A DNA stretch of 36,625 bases from Peptococcaceae bacterium (GTDB lineage: Bacteria; Bacillota; DSM-521; Neomoorellales; Neomoorellaceae), in the NCBI GenBank assembly GCA_003509545.1, contig DOLC01000102.1, forward strand, positions 1 through 36,625. Reading direction: 5' to 3'. Below are positions 25,014-33,546 of the stretch, in pieces (the first letter of the stretch is position 1; each line of letters starts with the position of its first letter). The position numbers and the translations under genes are program-made. The notes beneath the pieces were generated by a model. It saw only the letters and a list, made by a program, of their open reading frames with translations, made no database searches and was not told the DNA's origin.

Positions 25014-25941
25014 AATGGCTACCCGGGAAGCCTACGGCCGGGCCTTGGTGGAGCTGGGCCGGGAAGACGAACGGGTGGTGGTTCTGGACGCCGATCTCTC
25101 CAAATCTACCAAGACTGAATACTTTGCCCGCGAATTTCCCCACCGGTTCTTTAATATGGGCATTGCCGAGCAGAACTTAATGGGCACCGCGGCGGGGCTG
25201 GCCCTCTGCGGCAAGGTTCCCTTTGCCAGCAGTTTTGCTATCTTCGCCACGGGGCGGGCCTTTGAGCAGGTGCGCAATTCCATAGCCTACCCCCGGCTCA
25301 ATGTAAAGATTGCCGCCAGCCACGCCGGAATCACCGTCGGGGAGGACGGCGCCTCCCACCAGTCGGTGGAGGACATCGCCCTCATGCGGGCTCTTCCGAA
25401 TATGACGGTGATCGTGCCGGCCGACGCGGTGGAAACCCGCCAGGCCGTTTTCGCCGCCGCCCGGCACGAGGGTCCGGTATACTTGCGCCTTGGGCGCATG
25501 GGCGTTCCCGTCCTTTACTATGAGGACTACCGGTTCCAGATAGGGAAGGCCCACCGCCTGCGCCGCGGCAGGGATGCCACCATCCTGGCCTGCGGGTACA
25601 TGGTAACCCTGGCCCTGGAGGCCGCCCGGAATCTCGAAGCCGAAGGCCTTTCGGTGGGAGTCTTGAATGTGAGCACCATTAAACCCCTGGACCGGCAGGC
25701 CGTGGTAGAGGCTGCCCGGGAGACCGGTGCCCTGGTTACGGCCGAGGAGCACAGCATCATAGGGGGGCTGGGCAGCGCCGTGGCTGAGGTTCTGGCGGAA
25801 GAATACCCGGTTCCCCTGCGGAGGGTCGGCCTGCGGGACACCTTTGGCGAATCCGGTTCCCCCGAAGAACTCCTGGCAAAATACGGTCTGTCGGTGGCCA
25901 ACATAGAAAAAAATGTCAGGGAAGTTCTACTGCAAAAGTAG
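25006..25941 (+). CDS. Transketolase, C-terminal (pyrimidine-binding) subunit
   Basis: The partner subunit of 311 residues, carrying the transketolase pyrimidine-binding domain (about residues 5-165) and the C-terminal regulatory-like domain (about 180-305). FNMGIAEQNLMGTAAGLALCGKVPFASSFAIF includes the conserved Glu that activates thiamine diphosphate, and ASHAGITVGEDGASHQSVEDIALMR the substrate-facing loop. GTG 25006 follows AGGAGG within the first gene; an in-frame ATG at 25015 is an alternative. Tight overlap fits a fixed stoichiometric heterodimer or tetramer. It ends before the terminator at 25976-26000. Confidence 0.93.
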   Translation: MAKMATREAYGRALVELGREDERVVVLDADLSKSTKTEYFAREFPHRFFNMGIAEQNLMGTAAGLALCGKVPFASSFAIFATGRAFEQVRNSIAYPRLNVKIAASHAGITVGEDGASHQSVEDIALMRALPNMTVIVPADAVETRQAVFAAARHEGPVYLRLGRMGVPVLYYEDYRFQIGKAHRLRRGRDATILACGYMVTLALEAARNLEAEGLSVGVLNVSTIKPLDRQAVVEAARETGALVTAEEHSIIGGLGSAVAEVLAEEYPVPLRRVGLRDTFGESGSPEELLAKYGLSVANIEKNVREVLLQK

Positions 25942-25968
25942 ACCTCCGAAGAGGAATTTTGCTGGTAA

Positions 25969-25975
25969 TGTCGAA
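25969..25975 (+). promoter_or_regulatory. Spo0A-box-like heptamer before ftsE
   Basis: TGTCGAA followed by AA lies 53 bases before the ftsE start and overlaps the left arm of the terminator stem. Single 7-base matches occur by chance, so support is weak. Confidence 0.2.
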
Positions 25976-26000
25976 AACAACCCTACGGGGTTGTTTCTTT
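25976..26000 (+). terminator. Terminator between transketolase and ftsE
   Basis: AACAACCC (25976-25983) pairs with GGGTTGTT (25988-25995) with a 4-base loop, followed by TCTTT. The T-tract is short and interrupted, so read-through to ftsE is possible. Its presence argues against an ftsE start upstream. Confidence 0.75.
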
Positions 26001-26027
26001 GTGTCTTCTTTGGAGGTAGGTGAAGGG

Positions 26028-26714
26028 TTGGTCCAGTTTTTCAACGTAACCAAAGTCTACAACCAGAACATATATGCCCTGAAGGACGTCAGCGTAAAGA
26101 TCGACAAAGGCGAGTTTGTGTTTCTGGTCGGGCCCAGCGGGGCGGGAAAAACCACCTTTATTCGCTTGCTTTTCCGCGAGGAGCTGCCCACCAAAGGCCA
26201 AATCATCGTGGCGGGCCGCAGCATAACGCGCCTCCGCCCCCGCGAAATACCCCTGCTCCGCCGTAACATCGGTGTTATCTTTCAGGATTTTCGTCTCTTA
26301 CCGGACCGTACCGTATACGAGAATGTGGCCTTTGCCCTGCAGGTGGTGGAAGCGCCTCCCCGGGAGATTAAGGCCAGGGTGGAGGAGGTCCTGGCCCAGG
26401 TAGGGCTGTTGAGCAAGGCCCATCTGTTTCCCCACCAGCTTTCGGGCGGTGAGCAGCAGCGGACGGCCATCGCCCGGGCCATTGTGAATCGACCCCGCAT
26501 CCTCATGGCGGACGAGCCCACCGGGAACCTGGATCCCGCCACCTCCCGGGAGATTATGTCTTTACTCCTGGAAATTAACCGCCTGGGCACTACGGTCATC
26601 ATGGCCACCCATGCGTGGGATATAGTCAACACCCTAAAGAGGCGGGTTATTGCCCTAGACAAGGGCCGGTTGGTGCGCGACGACAGGGAAGGGGTTTACG
26701 GTTATGAAGCTTAG
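26028..26714 (+). CDS. ftsE: Cell-division ABC ATPase FtsE
   Basis: Cytoplasmic ATPase of the FtsEX complex, which transmits ATP hydrolysis to extracellular or periplasmic-side hydrolases during division; in B. subtilis it is also important for sporulation onset. From TTG 26028 the protein has 228 residues, the family's usual length, starting MVQFFNVTKVYNQ. Walker A is GPSGAGKTT, the signature LSGGEQQR, and Walker B ILMADEPTG. GGAGGT at 26012-26017 lies 10 bases upstream; the frame extends to 25959 but that part crosses the terminator. ftsX starts 11 bases before its end. Confidence 0.95.
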   Translation: MVQFFNVTKVYNQNIYALKDVSVKIDKGEFVFLVGPSGAGKTTFIRLLFREELPTKGQIIVAGRSITRLRPREIPLLRRNIGVIFQDFRLLPDRTVYENVAFALQVVEAPPREIKARVEEVLAQVGLLSKAHLFPHQLSGGEQQRTAIARAIVNRPRILMADEPTGNLDPATSREIMSLLLEINRLGTTVIMATHAWDIVNTLKRRVIALDKGRLVRDDREGVYGYEA

Positions 26715-27591
26715 AACCTTCGGGCTGTTCCTGCGGCAGGCTGCCCTTTCCCTGTGGCGCAATGCCTGGATGAGCCTGGCGGCAGCCATCAGCGTGGCCG
26801 TGACCCTCTTTATTCTAGGCACCTTCGTCCTCCTAATCCTCAACATTAACTTTATCGCCAACACTTTGCAGTCGAGCGTGGAAATTGCCGCTTTTTTGGA
26901 AGTAGATGCCCCGCGCTCGGAGGCCCGGGCCTTACAGGAGCGCCTTAAGAATTTCCCCGGAATAGCCGATGTAGTGTTGGTGACCAAAGAAGAAGGCCTT
27001 AAGACCCTGGCCCAGCAGTTCGGTAGCGAAGAAGAACTCCTGAAGGCCACAGGGGGAGTGAACCCCCTGCCCGATTATCTGCGCATCAAGGTGCAGGACC
27101 CGGCCCAGATCGGCGAAATTGCCCAAGCCGTCCAGAGCATGCCGGGGGTAGATGAGGTCAACTACGGGCAGGCAGTGGTGGAAAGGCTTTTGGCCGTGGT
27201 GCGCTGGGTGCGCTATCTGGGGGCCGGTATAGTGGTCCTCCTCGGGGCCGGGAGTCTGCTGCTCCTAATGATCACCATTCGCCTGGCGGTCTATGCCCGG
27301 CGCCGGGAGATCAACATTATGAAATATGTGGGAGCTACCGATTGGTTTATCCGTTGGCCCTTTCTGCTGGAGGGTTTCTTCTTGGGCCTCTTAGGTGGAG
27401 CCCTGGCCGCGGCTGCCGTGGCCGCCGGATATTCTTCCTTGGTTAACAAAATCAGTTTAAGCCTGGTGTTTGTCCCCCTCCTGCGGGACGGGTATATTTT
27501 GTGGTACAGCGGTTTGGGCTTGACGGCCGGCGGGGCGGCCATAGGGGCGGCGGGAAGCCTTTTGGCCGTCCATCGCTTCTTGAAAGTTTAA
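26704..27591 (+). CDS. ftsX: Cell-division membrane protein FtsX
   Basis: Four-helix membrane partner of FtsE. The 295 residues show one N-terminal helix (about 20-45), an extracellular domain (about 50-165) with the EIAAFLEVDAPRSEARALQERL lobe, and three C-terminal helices (about 170-295) with the FtsX/MacB-type segment YARRREINIMKYVGATDWFIRWPFLLEG. The extracellular loop would contact the hydrolase encoded immediately downstream. ATG 26704 overlaps ftsE, giving translational coupling. Confidence 0.94.
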   Translation: MKLRTFGLFLRQAALSLWRNAWMSLAAAISVAVTLFILGTFVLLILNINFIANTLQSSVEIAAFLEVDAPRSEARALQERLKNFPGIADVVLVTKEEGLKTLAQQFGSEEELLKATGGVNPLPDYLRIKVQDPAQIGEIAQAVQSMPGVDEVNYGQAVVERLLAVVRWVRYLGAGIVVLLGAGSLLLLMITIRLAVYARRREINIMKYVGATDWFIRWPFLLEGFFLGLLGGALAAAAVAAGYSSLVNKISLSLVFVPLLRDGYILWYSGLGLTAGGAAIGAAGSLLAVHRFLKV

Positions 27592-27637
27592 AGGCTCGGG
27601 TTGCAGCAGGTTGGAGTATAATAAGGGAGGGTATGCC

Positions 27638-28777
27638 TTGCGTTCGCGGGCGTTGGCCGGCATTCTGATCCTGTTTTTCCTCCTCGGCGTGTTTCCTGCG
27701 GCTGGCAGCGGCTCAGATTTGGACGATCTGCGGCAGCAGCAGAAGGAAGTGGAATCTAAGATCCAACAACAGAACCGCCTTCTGGAGAGCAAGAAAAGCG
27801 AAGGAGAGGAGCTCCTGCAACAGCTGGAGGAGCTGGAGGCCGAAATAAGGGCCAAGGAACAGGAAATCCAGAGGCTGGAGGCGGAACTCAAGGTAGCCCA
27901 GGAGCGTGTAGAGCGAGCGGCGGCGGAACTGGCACTGGCCGAGGCCAGGCAGCAGGAGCGTATGGACCTTTTCTGCCGGCGGCTCAAGGAAATCTATCAA
28001 AAGGGCCAGGTAAGCTATCTGGAAGTCCTGCTCCAGTCCACTAGCTTTAGTGATTTTTTGGTGCGCATGGAGTTGTTGGGTAAAATTGCCGAGAACGATA
28101 TGCGCCTTGTAGAAGAGATCAAGGCGGAGCGGGAGCGGATAGCCGCCCAGAAGGCCGCCCTGGAAGCGGAACGGGACGCCCTGGCCAAGTTGAAGCGCCA
28201 GGCCGACGGGGAGCGGGCCCTCCTGGCTTCGCGCCAGGCCGAAAAGCAGCGTCTCCTGGCCCGGGTGGAAGAGGAAAAGAAACGGGTCGCCCAGGCCCTG
28301 GACGAATTGGAGGCCCTGTCCCGCCAGATTGCGGCCAAGATCCGGGCCATCCAGGAACAGAACAGGCGGCAGCTGGGTCCCCGGGGTACCAGCGATCTCC
28401 TGTGGCCGCTCCCGGGATACACCAGCATCTCTTCCCCCTTCGGCTGGCGGATTCACCCCTTGTTGAAGACCCAGCGGTTCCACAGCGGCATTGATATACC
28501 GGCCCCCACGGGAACTGAAGTGCTGGCCGTCGAAGATGGACTTGTCATTTCCACCGGTTACCTGGGAGCTTACGGGAATCATATAATCATCGATCACGGG
28601 GGCGGATTTTCCACCATGTATGCCCACCTTTCTGCCATCCTGGTGGCGGAGGGCCAGGAGGTAAAGCGCGGACAGGTAATCGGGCGGGTGGGTTCCACCG
28701 GGTGGAGCACGGGGCCCCACCTGCACTTCGAAACCCATCTCCGGGGAGAGCCCACCAATCCGCTCCAGTATTATTGA
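27638..28777 (+). CDS. Coiled-coil M23 murein hydrolase, probable FtsEX partner (EnvC/PcsB-like)
   Basis: A 379-residue secreted peptidase. It has a signal peptide (residues 1-25, cleavage after AAGS suggested), a long coiled coil (about 30-255) and a C-terminal LytM/M23 domain (about 270-379). Zinc ligands are visible: HSGID (His282, Asp286) and HLHFE (His361 and His363), so unlike E. coli EnvC the domain looks catalytically competent. TTG 27638 follows AAGGGAGG (27623-27630) by 7 bases; the frame runs upstream to 27611 but reads before the signal peptide. It is encoded directly after FtsX, as expected for a hydrolase held inactive until FtsEX triggers it. It should cut peptide crosslinks. 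Confidence 0.9.
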   Translation: MRSRALAGILILFFLLGVFPAAGSGSDLDDLRQQQKEVESKIQQQNRLLESKKSEGEELLQQLEELEAEIRAKEQEIQRLEAELKVAQERVERAAAELALAEARQQERMDLFCRRLKEIYQKGQVSYLEVLLQSTSFSDFLVRMELLGKIAENDMRLVEEIKAERERIAAQKAALEAERDALAKLKRQADGERALLASRQAEKQRLLARVEEEKKRVAQALDELEALSRQIAAKIRAIQEQNRRQLGPRGTSDLLWPLPGYTSISSPFGWRIHPLLKTQRFHSGIDIPAPTGTEVLAVEDGLVISTGYLGAYGNHIIIDHGGGFSTMYAHLSAILVAEGQEVKRGQVIGRVGSTGWSTGPHLHFETHLRGEPTNPLQYY

Positions 28778-28840
28778 TACTAAAAGGCCGGACGCCCACA
28801 TATGATGGACTAGCAGGTGCAAAATAAGTCAAGGTAGGCG

Positions 28841-30037
28841 GTGGCAGGCTTGGGGAAAACCTGGCGTCGAGTGGTGTACGGCTTGGTGGCCCTGTGCGTC
28901 CTGGTGACCGCGGCCTTGGTCGTGGCGGTGGCCGTACACTACCAGAGGATCCAAGAGGCGGTGCGGGTCTACAGCCTGGTCCGGTGGCAGTCCTTGAACC
29001 CCGTTCCGGTGGACAAATTGCTGGAGGGGGCCGTCAAGGGCATGGTGGAAGCCCTTGATGACCCTTATTCTTCTTATTTGCCCCCCGATGTGTACCGGCG
29101 GCTGGAAGAGCATGTGCAGGGCAGCTACGGCGGGGTGGGCCTCCTCATCACCCTGCAGGAGGAAGACAGGCGTTTGGTAGTGGTTTCTCCCTTTAAAGGC
29201 AGCCCTGCCTGGCGGGCGGGTATTAAGAGCGGCGATTATATCCTGGCCATTGACGACCGGGATACGGCGGGCATGGACCTGGATACCGCCGCCAGCCTCA
29301 TGCAGGGCGAGCCCGGCACCCGGGTGCAACTTACGGTTCTCACCCCGGGGTCGCCGGAGCCCCGGAGGATTACCCTGGTGCGGGAGACCATTAAGATACC
29401 TACCGTGGACGGCGGGATGCTGCCCGGTTACCCGGGAATAGGCTATATCAGTGTCAGCATGATCAACGAGCAAACGGGGAAGGACCTGGGACGGCTTTTG
29501 GAAGAGTTGAAGGCCCAGGGCCTGCGGGGCCTCGTCCTGGATCTGCGCAACAACCCCGGGGGATCCCTGCACGGCGCGGTGGAAGTGGCCTCCTACTTTG
29601 TGCCGCGGGGCCCGGTGGTTTATATTGTGGATCAGAAGGGGGCCGAGGCCTTGGAGGCCCCGGGCAACAATATCCAGGTGCCCCTGGTGGTACTGGTAAA
29701 CAGGGGCAGCGCCAGCGCGGCGGAAATAATAGCCGGAGCCATTAAGGACACCGGCGCAGGCGTTCTGGTCGGGGAGACCACCTTCGGCAAGGGGGTGGTC
29801 CAGACCCTTTTCGAGTTGAAGGGAGGTGCGGCGGTTAAGCTCACCACCCATAAGTACCTGACGCCGTCTAAAAAAGATATAGATAAAACCGGGATAGACC
29901 CCGACTACCGGGTTCCCCTGGATCCTCACGTGGAGCAGGAAGTCCTGGCCGACCCTCCCGACCTGGAGAGGGACGCCCAGTTAAGGAAGGCGTTGGAGAT
30001 TCTGCAGGAAAAGCTGACCGAGCGCCCGGCGGCTTGA
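28841..30037 (+). CDS. ctpB: S41 C-terminal processing protease (CtpA/CtpB-like)
   Basis: A 398-residue membrane-anchored serine protease with an N-terminal helix (12-34), a PDZ domain (about 95-180) and the S41 catalytic core. The catalytic Ser is S292 in NRGSASAAEI and Lys is K317 in FGKGVVQ, the same 25-residue spacing as in E. coli Prc. LRNNPGGSLHGA is the substrate-groove motif. In B. subtilis the neighbour of the same position, CtpB, cuts SpoIVFA to trigger sigma-K activation in sporulation; this gene's location after ftsEX supports that equivalence. The GTG 28841 is close to AAGGTAGG, so TTG 28850 is a fair alternative. Confidence 0.88.
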   Translation: MAGLGKTWRRVVYGLVALCVLVTAALVVAVAVHYQRIQEAVRVYSLVRWQSLNPVPVDKLLEGAVKGMVEALDDPYSSYLPPDVYRRLEEHVQGSYGGVGLLITLQEEDRRLVVVSPFKGSPAWRAGIKSGDYILAIDDRDTAGMDLDTAASLMQGEPGTRVQLTVLTPGSPEPRRITLVRETIKIPTVDGGMLPGYPGIGYISVSMINEQTGKDLGRLLEELKAQGLRGLVLDLRNNPGGSLHGAVEVASYFVPRGPVVYIVDQKGAEALEAPGNNIQVPLVVLVNRGSASAAEIIAGAIKDTGAGVLVGETTFGKGVVQTLFELKGGAAVKLTTHKYLTPSKKDIDKTGIDPDYRVPLDPHVEQEVLADPPDLERDAQLRKALEILQEKLTERPAA

Positions 30038-30094
30038 GGGCGCCCCCTTTTCCCGGGTTGTTCGGGGCATTTTGACAGGGAGCAGGATGGAAAG

Positions 30095-31327
30095 TTGCTA
30101 CCTTTACGGGACATTATTCCCTTTATCCTTCAGGCGCAGCTCAGTCTGCTGATTAATCCCCTTTTCTGGCTGCTGGTGCTCCTGGTGGGCTACCAGTACC
30201 GGCGGGTGGCCCGGCTAAAACAGGAGCTCTTCGGCGCGGGCGGGGAGCCCGTGTGGCAGTACACCCTTGTGGCTACCTTTCACGGCCTCCTGGGGGGCCT
30301 GGGAGGTAGCTTCGTCATGGTCCTGGTGGGGGTTTCCCTGAGCGACATCGGCATCGGTTATCTGTGGGGCGTGGCTCTGTTCCTCATGCTGTTCAGCCCC
30401 CGCTTCCTCTGTTTTTCCTACGCCGGGGGCATTATCTCTCTGGTCAGCCTCCTTTCCGGTTGGCCTCGGGTAGACGTGCCCCATCTTCTGGGCCTGGTAG
30501 CCGTGTTACACATGGTGGAGGCGGTACTCATCCGCATAAGCGGGCATATGGGCGCCGTTCCCGTATACACCGAGCACCGTGGGCAGGTAGTGGGAGCCTT
30601 CAACATGCAGAAGTTCTGGCCCATCCCCATTGCCGCCCTGGCTCTGGTGTCCCTGCCGCCGTGGCTGGAGGTGGGCGGGGTGGTACCTATGCCCGATTGG
30701 TGGCCCCTCATCCGGCCGGAGGCCATGCCCGACCCTGAAGACGCCTTGTTTGTAATCCTGCCGGTAGCAGCCGGGTTAGGATACGGCGACGTGGCCGTTA
30801 CCACTTCTCCGGAACAAAAGAGCAGGGTGTCGGCCCGCCACCTGGCCGTCTACAGCCTCCTACTGTTGGGCCTGGCCATTGCCGCGTCTTACTTCCGGCC
30901 GTTGGTCTGGGTGGCCGCCCTCTTCGCCCCCCTGGGCCACGAGTGGACCATATGGCTGGGACGGCGGGTGGAAGAAAAAGGGCAGCCCTTTTACGTTTTT
31001 ACCGAGGGCGGGGCGAGGATTCTGGACGTTACCAAGAACAGTGCCGCCGCTCGCCTCGGCCTGAGGAGCGGCGATATTATCCTGGAGGTTAACGGATTTC
31101 CCGTAACGGGTCGTGCCAGCTTGGCCGAGGCCGTGGCCGCAGGGGAAGGCAGGTTGGAGGTCCGCTTTTACCAAAGGGAAAGCGGACAGGAACGGGTGGC
31201 CGCAACGTACAAAGATCCCGTTGAAGCCCTGGGCACTATTTTGGTACCGGAGCCCGGGGATAAGCCCCAGGTAGAACTCTCCACCCGCGGTTGGCTCCCC
31301 CGGTGGTGGCGGCAACGGAAGGGTTAA
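30095..31327 (+). CDS. MinJ-like multi-spanning PDZ protein
   Basis: A 410-residue protein with about seven hydrophobic helices (within residues 5-295) and a C-terminal PDZ domain (about 320-385: ILDVTKNSAAARLGLRSGDIILEVNGFPV). Domain layout, length and place between ctpB and uvrB match B. subtilis MinJ (YvjD), which bridges DivIVA and MinCD to steer division to midcell. Start TTG 30095 has AGGATGG at 30083-30089. The sequence is diverged, so function is inferred from synteny and architecture; MinCD and DivIVA genes lie outside the window. Confidence 0.7.
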   Translation: MLPLRDIIPFILQAQLSLLINPLFWLLVLLVGYQYRRVARLKQELFGAGGEPVWQYTLVATFHGLLGGLGGSFVMVLVGVSLSDIGIGYLWGVALFLMLFSPRFLCFSYAGGIISLVSLLSGWPRVDVPHLLGLVAVLHMVEAVLIRISGHMGAVPVYTEHRGQVVGAFNMQKFWPIPIAALALVSLPPWLEVGGVVPMPDWWPLIRPEAMPDPEDALFVILPVAAGLGYGDVAVTTSPEQKSRVSARHLAVYSLLLLGLAIAASYFRPLVWVAALFAPLGHEWTIWLGRRVEEKGQPFYVFTEGGARILDVTKNSAAARLGLRSGDIILEVNGFPVTGRASLAEAVAAGEGRLEVRFYQRESGQERVAATYKDPVEALGTILVPEPGDKPQVELSTRGWLPRWWRQRKG

Positions 31328-31349
31328 CTGCCCCGAAAATAACCTCTCC

Positions 31350-31390
31350 GGGCCGGCATTGTTTTTGCTTGCATGCCGGCCCGTTGTTTT
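31350..31390 (+). terminator. Rho-independent terminator after the MinJ-like gene
   Basis: A 10-bp perfect stem GGGCCGGCAT (31350-31359) with ATGCCGGCCC (31373-31382), a 13-base T-rich loop, then GTTGTTTT. It closes the division block. Confidence 0.9.
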
Positions 31391-31439
31391 CATCCTTCTG
31401 ATGGTGCCGCACCAGCGGCATGGATGTCTACCCTGCAAG

Positions 31440-31467
31440 TTGCCGCCACTACTCTTTGTGGTATAAT
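31440..31467 (+). promoter_or_regulatory. Sigma-A promoter of uvrB
   Basis: TTGCCG (31440-31445) and TATAAT (31462-31467) are 16 bases apart, so transcription starts near 31474, confirming ATG 31489 as the start. I see no LexA-type CGAAC-N4-GTTCG operator around it. Confidence 0.7.
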
Positions 31468-31488
31468 ACAGGGCAAGGGGGGGAAGGC

Positions 31489-33468
31489 ATGGATCGTTTT
31501 GTCCTCAAAGCGGATTTTGAGCCTAAAGGAGACCAGCCCCAGGCCATAACCGCCCTGGTGGAGGGACTTAAAAAGGGCTACCGCCACCAAACCCTGTTGG
31601 GAGCCACGGGGACGGGGAAAACCTATACCATGGCCCAGGTCATCCAGGCGGTGCAGCGCCCCACCCTGGTACTGGCCCCCAACAAGACTCTGGCAGCCCA
31701 GCTGTGTGGCGAATTCAAGGAGTTCTTCCCCCATAACGCCGTAGAGTACTTCGTGAGCTATTACGATTACTACCAGCCGGAGGCCTACGTACCGGAAACC
31801 GATACCTATATCGAGAAGGACAGCTCCATCAATGACGAGATAGATAAGCTGCGCCATTCGGCCACCGCCGCCCTTTTCGAGCGGAGGGACGTCATCATCG
31901 TGGCCAGCGTGTCCTGTATTTACGGCCTGGGTTCTCCCGAGGACTACAGCAAGCTGATGGTGTCCCTGCGGGAGGGCCAGGAATACGACCGGGACGCCGT
32001 TATCCGCAAGTTGGTGGATATCCAGTACACCCGCAACGATTACGAACTCCGACGGGGTACCTTCCGCGTCCACGGCGACGTCCTGGAAATATTCCCCGCC
32101 TCCTTTGATGCCAAGGCCATCCGCGTCGAATTTTTCGGAGACGAAGTGGAGCGCCTCCTGGAGATAGACACCCTGACGGGGGAAATCCTCGGGCGGCGGT
32201 ACCACGTGGCCGTCTTCCCCGCCAGCCACTATGTGGTAGAGGAGGCCAAAAGGGAGCGTGCCCTGGCCGGCATTGAGGCCGAGTTGGAGGAGCGCCTCAA
32301 GGAGCTGAGGGACGCCGGTAAGCTCCTGGAGGCCCAGCGCTTGGAGCAGCGCACCCGCTTTGATCTGGAGATGATGCGGGAAGTCGGGTTCTGCAAAGGG
32401 ATCGAGAACTACTCCCGCCACCTCACCGGCCGGGCGCCGGGGGAACCCCCTTACACCCTGCTGGATTATTTCCCGCCCGATTTCCTGCTTTTCATTGACG
32501 AATCCCATATCGCCGTGCCCCAGATCGGCGGCATGTACGAGGGCGATTATTCCCGCAAGAAAACCCTGGTAGAATACGGCTTCCGCCTGCCCTCGGCCCT
32601 GGACAACCGGCCCCTGACCTTTGCCGAATTCATGGACCGCGTGAACCAGGTAATCTATGTGTCGGCCACCCCGGGACCCTTTGAGCTGGAGCACTCTCAG
32701 CAGGTGGTGGAGCAGATCATCCGTCCCACCGGGTTGGTGGACCCGGAGGTCATCGTCCGGCCGGTGGCTGGTCAGATGGACGATCTCCTGGGAGAGATCA
32801 GGAAGAGGGTGGCCAAGAACCAGCGGGTGCTGATAACCACCCTCACCAAGAGGATGGCCGAGGCCCTGACCGATTACCTCCAAGAAATGGGGATCCGGGT
32901 GCGCTACCTCCATTCGGACATCAACGCCATCGAGCGCATGGAGATTATCCGCGACCTGCGCCTTGGCGTCTTCGACGTCCTGGTGGGCATCAACCTGCTG
33001 CGGGAAGGATTGGACCTGCCGGAGGTCTCCCTGGTGGCCATTTTGGACGCCGACAAGGAAGGGTTCCTGCGCTCGGAGCGCTCCCTGATCCAAACCATCG
33101 GGCGGGCCGCCCGCAATGCCGAGGGGCAAGTCATAATGTATGCCGATACTGTCACGGAATCCATGCGCCGGGCCATCGAGGAGACCAACCGGCGCCGCAG
33201 GATCCAGATGGAGTACAACCGGAAGCACGGCATCATCCCCCAGACGGTGGTGAAACCCGTGCGGGATATCATCGAGGCCACCCGGGCGGCCGAGGAGCCG
33301 GCTACCTACGCGGCCAAGCCGCCCCAAAGGAAGATGTCCCGTAAGGAACTGCGTTCCCTCATAAGCCGCCTGGAAAAGGAAATGCGGGAAGCGGCCAGGC
33401 GGCTGGAATTCGAGCGGGCGGCCGAGCTGCGGGACGCCATACTGGAGCTGAAGGAGCAGGTAGGCTAG
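31489..33468 (+). CDS. uvrB: UvrABC excinuclease subunit B
   Basis: Damage-verifying helicase of nucleotide excision repair, 659 residues. Walker A GATGTGKT (38-45), the beta-hairpin YYDYYQPEAYVP (about 92-103), DESH box, helicase motifs in the C-terminal half (RVLITTLTKRMAEALTDYL, QTIGRAARN), and a terminal UVR coiled-coil (about 620-655, LISRLEKEMREAARRLEFERAAELRD) that binds UvrC. All motifs are intact. ATG 31489 has GGGGAAGG about 8 bases ahead; an in-frame ATG at 31420 lies upstream of the promoter and is rejected. uvrA follows after 78 bases, likely in one operon. Confidence 0.97.
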   Translation: MDRFVLKADFEPKGDQPQAITALVEGLKKGYRHQTLLGATGTGKTYTMAQVIQAVQRPTLVLAPNKTLAAQLCGEFKEFFPHNAVEYFVSYYDYYQPEAYVPETDTYIEKDSSINDEIDKLRHSATAALFERRDVIIVASVSCIYGLGSPEDYSKLMVSLREGQEYDRDAVIRKLVDIQYTRNDYELRRGTFRVHGDVLEIFPASFDAKAIRVEFFGDEVERLLEIDTLTGEILGRRYHVAVFPASHYVVEEAKRERALAGIEAELEERLKELRDAGKLLEAQRLEQRTRFDLEMMREVGFCKGIENYSRHLTGRAPGEPPYTLLDYFPPDFLLFIDESHIAVPQIGGMYEGDYSRKKTLVEYGFRLPSALDNRPLTFAEFMDRVNQVIYVSATPGPFELEHSQQVVEQIIRPTGLVDPEVIVRPVAGQMDDLLGEIRKRVAKNQRVLITTLTKRMAEALTDYLQEMGIRVRYLHSDINAIERMEIIRDLRLGVFDVLVGINLLREGLDLPEVSLVAILDADKEGFLRSERSLIQTIGRAARNAEGQVIMYADTVTESMRRAIEETNRRRRIQMEYNRKHGIIPQTVVKPVRDIIEATRAAEEPATYAAKPPQRKMSRKELRSLISRLEKEMREAARRLEFERAAELRDAILELKEQVG

Positions 33469-33546
33469 CACCGTGGGCGGGCCTGGCCGGCGGTCGAGGG
33501 AACCGGTAAGGGCTTTGGGGGAGGGCGCAGGGTAGGGATAGAGTAT

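Noticed and set aside
30660..30700. T-box-like GGTGGTACC string
   Set aside because: It falls within the coding region of the MinJ-like gene, without the specifier stem or terminator of a T-box leader.
31420..31488. Upstream in-frame ATG extension of uvrB
   Set aside because: It precedes and spans the TATAAT promoter at 31462-31467, and the added residues do not resemble UvrB.
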